Assembly (NCBI RefSeq): GCF_000421565.1
Contig: NZ_ATXG01000014.1
Coordinates: forward strand, 33,498 to 97,497
DNA length: 64,000 nucleotides
Source: Agromyces subbeticus DSM 16689
Lineage (GTDB): Bacteria > Actinomycetota > Actinomycetes > Actinomycetales > Microbacteriaceae
Direction of reading: 5' to 3'
The notes under the pieces were generated by a model. That model was not told the DNA's origin, did no database searches, and saw only the letters and a program-made list of their open reading frames with translations. Position numbers and translations under genes: made by a program. Shown here piece by piece: positions 53,123 to 61,783 of the stretch. Numbering within the stretch: the stretch's first letter is position 1; each line of letters opens with the position of its first letter.

Positions 53123-54289
53123 CTACGCGGCGTTCGCCAGCTCGGCGGCCTTGTCGGCGCCCTGGTCCATGTTCTCGGCGAGGGTGACGAGCGGGTGTGC
53201 CGCCTCCTCGAGGATGCGGCGGCCCTCGACGACGTTGTTGCCGTCGAGCCGCACGACGAGCGGCTTGTTCGCAGCCGAGCCGAGCTCGGCGAGCGCGCCC
53301 ACGATGCCCTTGGCGACCTGATCGCACGCCGTGATGCCGCCGAAGACGTTCACGAACACGCTCTTGACCTGCGGGTCGCCGAGGATGATGCCGAGGCCGT
53401 TGGCCATGACCTCTGCCGAGGCGCCGCCGCCGATGTCGAGGAAGTTCGCCGGCTTGACGCCGCCGTGGTTCTCGCCGGCGTAGGCGACGACGTCGAGCGT
53501 CGACATGACGAGGCCTGCGCCGTTGCCGATGATGCCGACCTCGCCGTCGAGCTTCACGTAGTTGAGGTCGAGCTCTTTCGCGGCGGCCTCGAGCGGGTCT
53601 GCCGCAGCCTTGTCTTCGAGCAGCGCGTGCCCGGCGTGGCGGAACTCGGCGTTCTCGTCGAGCGTGACCTTGCCGTCGAGCGCGACGACGTTGCCGTCTT
53701 CGTCGAGGATGAGCGGGTTGACCTCGACGAGCGTCGCATCTTCGCCCTTGTAGACCTCGTAGAGCTTCACGAAGACGTCGGCGACCTTGTCGACGAGCTC
53801 GGCCGGGAAGTTCGCGGCGACCGCGATCTCACGTGCCTTCGCCGCGTCGATGCCGGCGATCGGGTCGACCTCGACGCGGGCGAGCGCCTCGGGCTTCTCG
53901 ACGGCGAGCACCTCGATCTCCATGCCGCCCTCGACGCTCGTGAGCGAGAGGTAGGAGCGGTTCGCACGGTCGAGCAGCACCGAGAAGTAGAACTCCTGCG
54001 CGATGCGGGCGCCGCCGGCGACCATCACGCGCTTGACGACGTGGCCCTTGATGTCGAGGCCGAGGATCGACTTCGCGGCTTCATAGGCCTCATCGGGCGT
54101 CTTCGCGACCTTGACGCCGCCGGCCTTGCCTCGGCCACCGGTCTTCACCTGGGCCTTGACGACCACGACACCGCCGAGCTTCTCAGCCGCGGCGCGCACC
54201 TCATCGGGGGTGTCGGCGACGATGCCCGGAAGCACCGGGACCCCGTATCGCTCGAACAGGTCTCTGGCCTGGTACTCGTAAAGATCCAC
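53123..54289 (-). CDS. sucC: Succinyl-CoA synthetase beta subunit
   Basis: The 388-residue ATP-grasp protein begins [18 protein letters not shown]. It has [19 protein letters not shown], then the EINPL-type [17 protein letters not shown], and ends with the [13 protein letters not shown] region that contacts CoA/SucD. It starts with GTG after GGAAG. The shared 15-bp element at 54363-54377 lies 74 bp upstream. The sucC-sucD gene pair is close to pcrA/uvrD, as in mycobacteria. Confidence 0.97.
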   Translation of the reverse strand: MDLYEYQARDLFERYGVPVLPGIVADTPDEVRAAAEKLGGVVVVKAQVKTGGRGKAGGVKVAKTPDEAYEAAKSILGLDIKGHVVKRVMVAGGARIAQEFYFSVLLDRANRSYLSLTSVEGGMEIEVLAVEKPEALARVEVDPIAGIDAAKAREIAVAANFPAELVDKVADVFVKLYEVYKGEDATLVEVNPLILDEDGNVVALDGKVTLDENAEFRHAGHALLEDKAAADPLEAAAKELDLNYVKLDGEVGIIGNGAGLVMSTLDVVAYAGENHGGVKPANFLDIGGGASAEVMANGLGIILGDPQVKSVFVNVFGGITACDQVAKGIVGALAELGSAANKPLVVRLDGNNVVEGRRILEEAAHPLVTLAENMDQGADKAAELANAA

Positions 54290-54362
54290 GCTCTACTTCC
54301 AATCGGTCCGCACGCGCGAAAGCGCACAGGGGCTGGTGGGTGTCGGCCCGACGCGCCGAAGA

Positions 54363-54377
54363 ATCTCGACGTCAAGA
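54363..54377 (-). promoter_or_regulatory. Shared TCA-gene element upstream of sucC
   Basis: ATCTCGACGTCAAGA is identical to the element upstream of icd (28521-28535). In the direction of sucC it reads TATCTTGACGTCGAGATT, so TTGACG could also serve as a -35 box. Confidence 0.6.
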
Positions 54378-54484
54378 TAAGTGGGCCACCTTCCATGCTA
54401 CTCCCCCGTTCGGGGCCGCCGAACCGGGCCGCTTGCCCGGCGGCGAGGGTCGCGCGGCCGCGGCATCCGGAGAAGACTGGCGGC

Positions 54485-55315
54485 ATGACGGAAGGGGCAC
54501 GGGCTCGCGTCGGCATGTCGGGATGGCTCTACCCGCCGTGGCGCGGGGTGTTCTACCCGAAGGGCCTGCGCCAGGCCGACGAACTGGCGTACGCCGCCGA
54601 GCGGGTCGGCTCGCTCGAGGTCAACGGCTCGTTCTACTCGCTGCAGCGGCCGACGAGCTGGCTGCGCTGGCGCGACGCCTCGCCCGACGGCTTCGTCTTC
54701 GCCGTCAAGGGCCCGCGATTCATCACGCACATCAAGCGGCTCACCGGCATCGAGGCACCGCTCGCGAACTTCTTCGCCTCGGGCGTGCTCTCGCTCGGCG
54801 AGAAGCTCGGGCCCGTGCTCTGGCAACTGCCACCGACGCTCGCGTTCGACGCCGCGAAGCTCGACGCGTTCCTCTCGGCACTGCCGCGCACGCACCGCGA
54901 TGCAGCAGCACTCGCCCGCCATCGCGACCGACGGATGTCGGGGCGGACCGCCTACGCGCTCGCGGCGCCCCGCGAACGGCCGATCAGGCACGCCGTCGAG
55001 GTGCGCCACCCGAGCTTCGAGGCCGCACGATGGCGGGCGCTCCTCGAACGGCACCACGTGGCATCCGTCACCGCAGACACCGCGGGCAAGTGGCCGCGCA
55101 TCGACTGGGCGACCGCCGACTTCGTCTACGCGAGGCTGCACGGCGACACCGAGCTCTACACCTCGGGCTACGACGACGACGCGCTCGACCGCTGGGCCGA
55201 CTGGGTGCGAAGCCATCTCGCCGACGGACGCGACGCCTACGTCTACTTCGACAACGACGTGAAAGTGCGTGCACCGTTCGACGCGATGGGCCTCATCGAG
55301 CGCATCGAGCGGTGA
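54485..55315 (+). CDS. DUF72 (YecE-like) TIM-barrel protein
   Basis: The 276-residue protein opens with RVGMSGWLYPPWRGVFYP and LEVNGSFYSLQ, and has FAVKGPRFITH and VLWQLPP, the classical DUF72/YecE pattern. Near the C-terminus, VYARLHG and YVYFDNDV complete it. The biochemical role of the family is unsettled. The gene is divergent from sucC and converges on the Nudix gene 36 bp away. No ribosome site is obvious before ATG 54485. Confidence 0.92.
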   Translation: MTEGARARVGMSGWLYPPWRGVFYPKGLRQADELAYAAERVGSLEVNGSFYSLQRPTSWLRWRDASPDGFVFAVKGPRFITHIKRLTGIEAPLANFFASGVLSLGEKLGPVLWQLPPTLAFDAAKLDAFLSALPRTHRDAAALARHRDRRMSGRTAYALAAPRERPIRHAVEVRHPSFEAARWRALLERHHVASVTADTAGKWPRIDWATADFVYARLHGDTELYTSGYDDDALDRWADWVRSHLADGRDAYVYFDNDVKVRAPFDAMGLIERIER

Positions 55316-55351
55316 GCCGCGCGCCGCGCCGACGCCCGGCCGGCGCCCGGG

Positions 55352-55894
55352 TCAGCTCACGCGGCCGAGCGCCGCCGCCGCGTAGAAGAGCGCGGCAATC
55401 GTCTCGCCGTCGGTGATCTCGCCCTCGGCCACCATGAGGATGGTCTCGGCGAAGGGCACTGCCCGCACCGCGCTGATGCCCTCTTCGGCTTGCGAGCCGT
55501 CGACGGATGCCACGTGGCGCAGGCCCGTAGCGAGGTACACGACCTCTGCTGCCCGGCAGATACCGTTGAGCGCGTTCATGCGCCCGATCTCGCGCCACTC
55601 GGCCGCCTCGTGCCCGGTCTCTTCGAGCAGCTCCCGCCGGGCGGCGACGAGTGGGTGCTCGCCGTCGGTGCCGCCCGCCGGCACCTCGACCGATGCGCCG
55701 ACGGTGTGCCGGTCGATCGTCACGAGGAGCACCTCGTCGTCATCGGTCATCGCGACGACGAAGACCGCGTCGTTGCGTACCTCGACGACACCGTAGATGC
55801 CGTCGGTGGCGTCGGGCCGCACGACGTCGTCTTCGGTGACGGTGATCCACTGGTTCTCGTAGACGGTGCGCCGTTCGCGCGTGGGCCAGCTCAT
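55352..55894 (-). CDS. Nudix hydrolase (ADP-ribose pyrophosphatase-like)
   Basis: The 180-residue protein has a Nudix box built around AARRELLEETGH (about residues 84-95) and an upstream VEVPAGG, as in ADP-sugar pyrophosphatases. The N-terminus RRTVYENQWITVTEDDVVRP also fits that group. It cleaves a nucleoside diphosphate linked to another moiety; the substrate is undetermined. ATG 55894 overlaps the stop of the upstream FUSC gene by four bases. Confidence 0.9.
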   Translation of the reverse strand: MSWPTRERRTVYENQWITVTEDDVVRPDATDGIYGVVEVRNDAVFVVAMTDDDEVLLVTIDRHTVGASVEVPAGGTDGEHPLVAARRELLEETGHEAAEWREIGRMNALNGICRAAEVVYLATGLRHVASVDGSQAEEGISAVRAVPFAETILMVAEGEITDGETIAALFYAAAALGRVS

Positions 55895-57003
55895 GGGCGC
55901 TCCTCTGGACGGATGGCCGGAGTCGCGGCCGTGGGCGGGGGCATGGGCACACGTTCGACGAAACGCCGGGCGAGGAGCACCGAGATGACGCCGACCGCGG
56001 CTCCTGCGATGGTCTCGACGAGCCGGTCGCCCAGCAGCACAGGCAGCGGCGCGGGCGCCGCGAGCGAAGCGACGGTGAGGGCCAGCGGCGTGACGAACAC
56101 GAGCGCCGCGCCGTAGTGACGACCGATCAGCAGTTCGGCCCCGAACTGGCAGGCCGCGATCACGACGACGAGCACCCAGATCGGCGGATCGGGCCAGAGC
56201 ACGAGCGCGGTGACACCGACCCCGACCGCAGTGCCGACGACCCGATGCACCGCCCGTTGCGCGGTGTGGGCGGCTCGGGCGGGCGGAATCACCGCGACGG
56301 CGCTGACCACCGCCCAGTACGGATGGCCGATGCCGAGCCAGAGCACGATGGCACCGGCGGCGAGCGCGGCGAGGATGTTCTGCACGACGTTCAGCCAGAC
56401 GCGCGGGTCGGCGTAGGCACGCGCGCGCACGGGAGCCCGGCGCGGGAGCGCCTTGAAGAGCGACGCCTCTCGCCGGCCGGCCAAGCGCCGGAGCAGCCAG
56501 CCCGACATCGAGAGCAGCCACGCGAACGAGGCAGCCGAGGCCGCGACGGCGAACTGCAGCCATCCGTCGCCATCGATCGGCTGGGCCGCGCACACGAGAA
56601 CCGCGAAGACCGCGAAGAGGGGCCCCGACGGAGTGACGCCGAGGGTGTTGAAGACGACGATGACGAGTGCGATGACGGCGGCGAGCACGGCGGCCTCGAT
56701 CGCGAGTGGGGCGTCCGCGACGGAGAGCAGGATTCCGGCCCCGACCGCGACGAGCTGCATGGCCCCCGCTGCACTGACGGTGCGCAACCGGATGCGGTAC
56801 GGCTCGCTCCTGCCGAAGATCGCCGTCATGCCGCCGAACGCCGCGTAGGCCGCGAGGTCGACGCGGCCGAACATCACGAGCACGCTGAGCGGGATGGCGG
56901 CGGCCAGCGCCGCCCGCAGCGCGACCTCGACATCGAGCGCCCGCAACGAACGCAGTCGCGCGACGAGCCCCTCGGGCCGCTGCGCGCCCAGCGGATCGGT
57001 CAT
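55891..57003 (-). CDS. FUSC-family membrane protein (aromatic-acid-exporter-like)
   Basis: The 370-residue protein has two bundles of hydrophobic helices (about 30-165 and 215-345) separated by a basic cytoplasmic segment. The second contains GIGHPYWAVVSAVAVIPPA and RAVHRVVGTAVGVGVTALVL, the FUSC/YccS hallmark. Related proteins export aromatic acids or fusaric acid. Its ATG directly abuts the pcrA stop, and it overlaps the Nudix gene, so the three are likely one transcript. Confidence 0.87.
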   Translation of the reverse strand: MTDPLGAQRPEGLVARLRSLRALDVEVALRAALAAAIPLSVLVMFGRVDLAAYAAFGGMTAIFGRSEPYRIRLRTVSAAGAMQLVAVGAGILLSVADAPLAIEAAVLAAVIALVIVVFNTLGVTPSGPLFAVFAVLVCAAQPIDGDGWLQFAVAASAASFAWLLSMSGWLLRRLAGRREASLFKALPRRAPVRARAYADPRVWLNVVQNILAALAAGAIVLWLGIGHPYWAVVSAVAVIPPARAAHTAQRAVHRVVGTAVGVGVTALVLWPDPPIWVLVVVIAACQFGAELLIGRHYGAALVFVTPLALTVASLAAPAPLPVLLGDRLVETIAGAAVGVISVLLARRFVERVPMPPPTAATPAIRPEERP

Positions 57004-59466
57004 CTAGAGCTTCTCGATCGGCGCGATCTTGATCAGCAGCTTCTTCTGACCTGCGGTGTCGAAGCTGACGTGCGCGATGCGCTTCGTGCCCTCGCCGGTG
57101 ACCTGGGTGACCTTGCCGTCGCCGAAGTCGGTGTGCCGGATGCGGTCGCCCGCGGCGAGCGTGAGGTCGCCGTTGTCGCGCACCGTGCCGGTGACTCGGT
57201 TGGCCCACTCAGTCTTCGGCTTGGCGGCTTTCGTGACGCTGAACCGCTCGAGGTCGCGGTCGCGCGTGCCCCACGCACCGCCGTCTCGGCGGGCGTTGAG
57301 CGCACGCGGCTGCGTGCCGCCGCGCGAGGTCGCCATGCCCGGCGACTGGCGCCAGTCGATGAGGCCCTCTGGGATCTCCTGCAGGTAGCGGGACGGCATC
57401 GCCACGGCGACCTCGCCGAACTGCGCCCGGCTCATCGCGAGCGAGAGGTAGAGCCGCTTGCGGGCACGCGTGATGCCCACGTAGAAGAGGCGTCGCTCTT
57501 CGGCGGGCCCGCCGGGCTCGGAGGCCGACATCTGGTGCGGCAGCAGCCCCTCTTCGATGCCGGTGAGGAACACCGCGTGGTATTCGAGGCCCTTCGCCGT
57601 GTGCAGGGTCATGAGCGAGACGGTGCCGGATGCGTCGTCGAGCTCGTCGGCCGCAGCCACGAGCGAGACCTGCGTGAGGAAGTCGACGAGCGTGGCGCCG
57701 GGGTTCTCACGATCGAAGTCGCGAGTCTGCGCGACGAGCTCTTCGACGTTCTCTGCGCGTGTCTCGTCTTGCGGGTCGCGGCTGTTGCGGAGCGCGTCGA
57801 GCAGCCCCGAGCGCTCCATCAGGAAGACGAGCACGTCGGAGACCTTCGCTGCGCCGACGTTGGTGCGCGCCTCGATGCCCTCGGCCGATGGCACGAGCAT
57901 CGCCGCCGCCTCGTCGAGCACGTTGGCGAGCGCGGAGATCGCCGCCGTCACCTTCGGTCCGAGGCCGAGGCCGTCGGCTGCCCGCATCGCCTGACGGAAG
58001 GTGAGGTCGTTCTGCTCGGCGAACGACGCGAGGGCGGTCTCGGTCGCGGGTCCGATGCCGCGCTTCGGCGTGTTGAGGATGCGGCGCAGGGCGAGTTCGT
58101 CGACCGGGTTCGCGACCGCGATGAGATAGGCCATCGCGTCTTTGATCTCGGCGCGCTCGTAGAACTTCGTGCCGCCCACGACGCGGTACGGCAGCGCCGA
58201 CCGCACGAAGATCTCTTCGAGCGCACGGGTCTGCGCGTTGGTGCGGTAGAAGACCGCGATGTCGCGGTAGGCGGTGCCGTCGCGGTGCAGCGACTCGATC
58301 TCATCGGCGATGAACTGGGCCTCGTCGTGCGCCGTGTAACCGGTGTATCCGGTGATCTTGTCGCCATCGCCGTCGGCCGTCCAGAGTTTTTTCTCTTTGC
58401 GGTCGAAGTTGTTGGAGATCACGGCGTTCGCGGCCGAGAGGATGTTCTGGGTCGAGCGGTAGTTCTGCTCGAGCAGCACGACCCTGGCACCGGGGAAGTC
58501 ACGCTCGAACTCGGAGATGTTGCGGATGTCGGCGCCGCGGAACGCGTAGATCGACTGGTCGGAGTCGCCGACGACCGTGAGGCTGGCCCCGGGGATCGAC
58601 CCCGAGGCATCCGTCAGCCCGCGCACCAGGATGCCGTGCTGGTCGAGCTCGGCGACGATCTCGCGCGGCACTGCCCTCGTCAGCTCGTGGATGAGCGAGT
58701 ACTGCGCGTGGTTGGTGTCTTGGTACTCGTCGACGAGGATGTGCCGGAACCGGCGCTGATAGAGCGCGGCGACCTTGGGGAACGCGCGGAAGAGGTAGAC
58801 CGTCTCGGCGATGAGGTCGTCGAAGTCGAACGCGCTCGCCGCCCGCAGCCGCCGGGTGTACTGGCGGAAGATCTCGAGGAACATGACCTCTTGCGGGTCG
58901 TTCGTGTTCGCGTTGCGCGCGTAGGTCTCGACGTCGGCGAGCTCGTTCTTGAGCTTCGAGATCTTCGACTGCGCGCTCGCGGGCGTGAAGCCCATGGTGT
59001 CGGCGTCGAGTTCTTTGATGATGCGCTTGAGAATCGTGCGCTGGTCGGCCGAGTCGTAGATCGTGAACGTGGACGACATGCCGATGGTCTCGGCCTCGCG
59101 GCGCAGGATGCGCACGCACGCCGAGTGGAAGGTCGAGATCCACATGCCCGACGCGCCCTCGCCGAGCAGCGCCTCGACGCGCTCGCGCATCTCTGCGGCC
59201 GCCTTGTTGGTGAAGGTGATCGCGAGGATCTGGCTCGGCCACGCCTCACGGCTCTCGATGAGGCTCGCGATGCGGTGGGTGAGCACCCGGGTCTTGCCCG
59301 AGCCGGCGCCCGCAACGATGAGCAGTGCCGGGCCGCGGTACTCGACCGCCTCGCGCTGCTCGGGGTTCAGTCCGTCGGTGAGGCGGGGGCCGGAATGGCC
59401 ACCGGATGCCGCGGGCTGGGCCTCGCGCCAGCCGGCCGGTTCGTCGGGGTCGAGGATCAGCGTCAT
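57004..59466 (-). CDS. pcrA: ATP-dependent DNA helicase PcrA/UvrD
   Basis: The 820-residue superfamily-1A helicase has all motifs: Q-motif region LNPEQREAVEY, Walker A AGAGSGKTRVLTHRI, Ia AITFTNKAAAEM, II LVDEYQDTNHAQ, III VGDSDQSIYAFRGAD, IV QNYRST, V TLHTAKGLEYHAVF and VI VGITRARKRLYL. A PcrA-type C-terminal Tudor-like tail, IRHTDFGDGKVTQVTGEG, ends it. It unwinds DNA in nucleotide excision and mismatch-related repair. I use ATG 59466; the in-frame GTG at 59502 adds a non-conserved extension and crosses the TAGACT promoter candidate at 59477-59482. Equivalent to mycobacterial UvrD1, which also neighbours sucCD. Confidence 0.96.
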   Translation of the reverse strand: MTLILDPDEPAGWREAQPAASGGHSGPRLTDGLNPEQREAVEYRGPALLIVAGAGSGKTRVLTHRIASLIESREAWPSQILAITFTNKAAAEMRERVEALLGEGASGMWISTFHSACVRILRREAETIGMSSTFTIYDSADQRTILKRIIKELDADTMGFTPASAQSKISKLKNELADVETYARNANTNDPQEVMFLEIFRQYTRRLRAASAFDFDDLIAETVYLFRAFPKVAALYQRRFRHILVDEYQDTNHAQYSLIHELTRAVPREIVAELDQHGILVRGLTDASGSIPGASLTVVGDSDQSIYAFRGADIRNISEFERDFPGARVVLLEQNYRSTQNILSAANAVISNNFDRKEKKLWTADGDGDKITGYTGYTAHDEAQFIADEIESLHRDGTAYRDIAVFYRTNAQTRALEEIFVRSALPYRVVGGTKFYERAEIKDAMAYLIAVANPVDELALRRILNTPKRGIGPATETALASFAEQNDLTFRQAMRAADGLGLGPKVTAAISALANVLDEAAAMLVPSAEGIEARTNVGAAKVSDVLVFLMERSGLLDALRNSRDPQDETRAENVEELVAQTRDFDRENPGATLVDFLTQVSLVAAADELDDASGTVSLMTLHTAKGLEYHAVFLTGIEEGLLPHQMSASEPGGPAEERRLFYVGITRARKRLYLSLAMSRAQFGEVAVAMPSRYLQEIPEGLIDWRQSPGMATSRGGTQPRALNARRDGGAWGTRDRDLERFSVTKAAKPKTEWANRVTGTVRDNGDLTLAAGDRIRHTDFGDGKVTQVTGEGTKRIAHVSFDTAGQKKLLIKIAPIEKL

Positions 59467-59537
59467 ATCGCCTTCAAGTCTAGGCGCGACCGCTGACACC
59501 ACGGGCTGCTCGTCGCGCCCGGCGAACCCCGCTCAGC

Positions 59538-60587
59538 TCACCTCGCGAGTACGGCCCGCGCCTCGACGCCCAAATCGGGATGATCGAGGAACACCCCGTC
59601 GACGCCCATGCCGATCACCTCGCCGAACTCGCCCATCCAGTCGCCGTATCCGGCGCGTGCAGTGCCGCGCCGGAACGGTGCCGAGAGGAACCGGTTCTCG
59701 GGGCGCAGCGTCCAGGTGTAGATCTCGAGCCCGGCGGCGTGCGCCGCGTCGACGAGCTCGGCTCCGAAGAGCGGCGCGCCCGCGGCATCCGCTGCCGGTC
59801 TCGCCTTCACGCCCCCGACGAGTCGCGCCTTGCCGACGCTCACGCCGTCGAACCGGCCGGCGAGACCGAGCAGCCCGGCTTCGGTCGCGAACGAGTCGTA
59901 GCTCGGCGCGGTGCGGCCGTGCTCGAGCACGAGATCCCAGGGCGCACCATTGCCCTCGATCAGGAACACCCGTCTGCCGCGGATGCCGCGATCACCGAGC
60001 CGATCGAGGAGTGTGGGCTCGAACGCCTCCATGATGAGCCGCTCGTCGCCGCGGCCCCACCCTGCGGCCTCGAGCTCGGCCTGGAACAGCTCGTCGAGCG
60101 GCAGGCCGAGCGCGTCGAAGTGCGCGGCATGCTTGAACTCGGCGATCATGCGCAGCAGCCGGTGCTGATCGGCACCCATCGTGTCGATCAGCTCGAAGAG
60201 CTCGCGCAGACGAATGACCGGGTAGCGGCCGTCGAAGCTCGCGCTCGCCTGCCGCAGCGGGCCGAGCCGCTCGGTCGCCCGCAGGGTCGCGAGCTCGGCC
60301 CACGTGAAGTCCTCGGTGAACCAGCCGGTGAGTGCGGCGCCGTCGATCTCGCGCGTGGTGCGGCGACCCGCGAACTCGGGACGGCTCGCGACATCCGTGG
60401 TGCCCGAGATCTCGTTCTCGTGACGAAGCACGAGCACGCCGTCGCGCGTGGCGACGATGTCGGGCTCGACCGCGTCGGCACCCAGGGCGAACGCGAGTTC
60501 GTACGACGCCCGCGTGTGCTCGGGGCGATACCCCGGCGCACCGCGGTGCCCGATCACGAGGGGGTGCGGGTCGTCGCGCTGCAGCAT
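59538..60587 (-). CDS. Glycerophosphodiester phosphodiesterase family protein
   Basis: The 349-residue protein has the GDPD signature VIGHRGAPGYRPEHT at the N-terminus, followed by AVEPDIVATRDGVLVLRHE with metal-binding Glu/Asp and the second catalytic His. The C-terminal YTWTLRPENRF and GVDGVFLDHPDLG close the barrel. It hydrolyses glycerophosphodiesters to glycerol-3-phosphate and alcohols. No signal peptide is visible, so it is probably cytoplasmic. The preferred start is ATG 60587. Confidence 0.92.
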   Translation of the reverse strand: MLQRDDPHPLVIGHRGAPGYRPEHTRASYELAFALGADAVEPDIVATRDGVLVLRHENEISGTTDVASRPEFAGRRTTREIDGAALTGWFTEDFTWAELATLRATERLGPLRQASASFDGRYPVIRLRELFELIDTMGADQHRLLRMIAEFKHAAHFDALGLPLDELFQAELEAAGWGRGDERLIMEAFEPTLLDRLGDRGIRGRRVFLIEGNGAPWDLVLEHGRTAPSYDSFATEAGLLGLAGRFDGVSVGKARLVGGVKARPAADAAGAPLFGAELVDAAHAAGLEIYTWTLRPENRFLSAPFRRGTARAGYGDWMGEFGEVIGMGVDGVFLDHPDLGVEARAVLAR

Positions 60588-60743
60588 GCGCCCCAGCGTA
60601 GTCAGCACAGGCCGCAGGTCGACGGGAATTCCGCGGGAATTCAGGGCGTTGTCACGGGTAACTCGGGTAGGTTGGTTGAGGCAACGGATGCCGCAGCAGC
60701 CCGCGGCCCGAGCATCGACCACAGCCGAAAGCAGAGGAAACCC

Positions 60744-61553
60744 ATGGCTCTCGACAACCCCGCCTTCTCGCGGAACTCCGCGTTCTCCGCCCAAGGAGGC
60801 GTGGCCGCCGCGCAAGACATCTCGGCACAGCAGCTGCAAGAGATGTACAACCAGCCCACCACGCCGCCCGCGGGCGAGACGATGGCGATCGACACCACGA
60901 TCCAGAAGGCTGCCGTCTCGTTCGGCCTGCTCGTGGTCGGCGCTGCGCTCGGCTGGGTCACGACCGAGTCGATGCCCTTCCTCTGGATCGGCGCCGGCAT
61001 CGTCGGCTTCGTGCTCGCGCTCGTCAACATCTTCAAGAAGTCGCCGTCGCCGGCGCTCATCCTCGCCTACTCGGGCGTGCAGGGCGTCTTCGTCGGCGGC
61101 ATCTCGGCATGGTACGAGGCGATCAACCCCGGAATCGTCACGCAAGCCGTCATCGCGACCCTCGTGGTGGTCGGTGTCACGCTCGCGCTCTTCGCCTCGG
61201 GCAAGATCCGCGCATCGAAGCGGGCGACGAAGATCTTCCTCATCGCCATGATCGGCTACGCGGTCTTCTCGCTCGTGAACTTCGGCCTCATGATCTTCGG
61301 TGCGACCGACAACGCGTTCGGGCTGCGGTCGATGGAGATCTTCGGCATCCCGCTCGGCCTGATCCTCGGCGTGCTCGTCGTCATCATGGCGGCGTACTCG
61401 CTCGTGCTCGACTTCGACTTCATCCAGCAGGGCGTGCGCAACCGCGCCCCGAAGAAGTACGAGTGGAGCGGCGTCTTCGGCATCATGGTCACGGTCATCT
61501 GGCTGTACCTCGAGATCCTGCGCATGCTCGCGATCGCCCAGTCCAGCGACTGA
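60744..61553 (+). CDS. Bax inhibitor-1/YccA-family membrane protein
   Basis: The 269-residue protein has a polar N-terminus of about 50 residues with a NPAFSRNSAFSAQGG repeat-like start and about seven hydrophobic helices from residue 55. The pattern matches the actinobacterial YccA/Bax1 group, including LVLDFDFIQQGVRN near the C-terminus, where the conserved acidic residues lie. Relatives act in membrane-protein quality control or ion leak. AGAGGAAA precedes ATG 60744. A clean hairpin terminator follows. Confidence 0.9.
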   Translation: MALDNPAFSRNSAFSAQGGVAAAQDISAQQLQEMYNQPTTPPAGETMAIDTTIQKAAVSFGLLVVGAALGWVTTESMPFLWIGAGIVGFVLALVNIFKKSPSPALILAYSGVQGVFVGGISAWYEAINPGIVTQAVIATLVVVGVTLALFASGKIRASKRATKIFLIAMIGYAVFSLVNFGLMIFGATDNAFGLRSMEIFGIPLGLILGVLVVIMAAYSLVLDFDFIQQGVRNRAPKKYEWSGVFGIMVTVIWLYLEILRMLAIAQSSD

Positions 61554-61567
61554 CGCACCGACTCGCT

Positions 61568-61595
61568 GAAGGGCCGTCCTCCGGGGCGGCCCTTC
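61568..61595 (+). terminator. Terminator after the Bax1/YccA gene
   Basis: GAAGGGCCG (61568-61576) and CGGCCCTTC (61587-61595) form a perfect 9-bp stem with a 10-nt loop, 15 bp after the stop codon. Confidence 0.8.
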
Positions 61596-61783
61596 GTCGT
61601 TAACGGGATGCACCGACGGTGGCAGCCGGTTCCGCCGCCTGTCGTTCGATTGACGGTCGTTCGATGTCACCCAGGATCACACTTTCCTCGGCGGCCAGGA
61701 TGTGGTCAAATCATCCTCGAGCCCCTCCCCGAGTTGCACGCAACGAAGCCGGGCGACCCACCCGAACTCGCCCGGAGACTCTC

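Noticed and set aside
59580..60743. In-frame upstream extension of the Bax1/YccA gene by nearly 390 codons
   Set aside because: It is antisense to the GDPD-family gene; ATG 60744 has a proper ribosome site and matches the family length.
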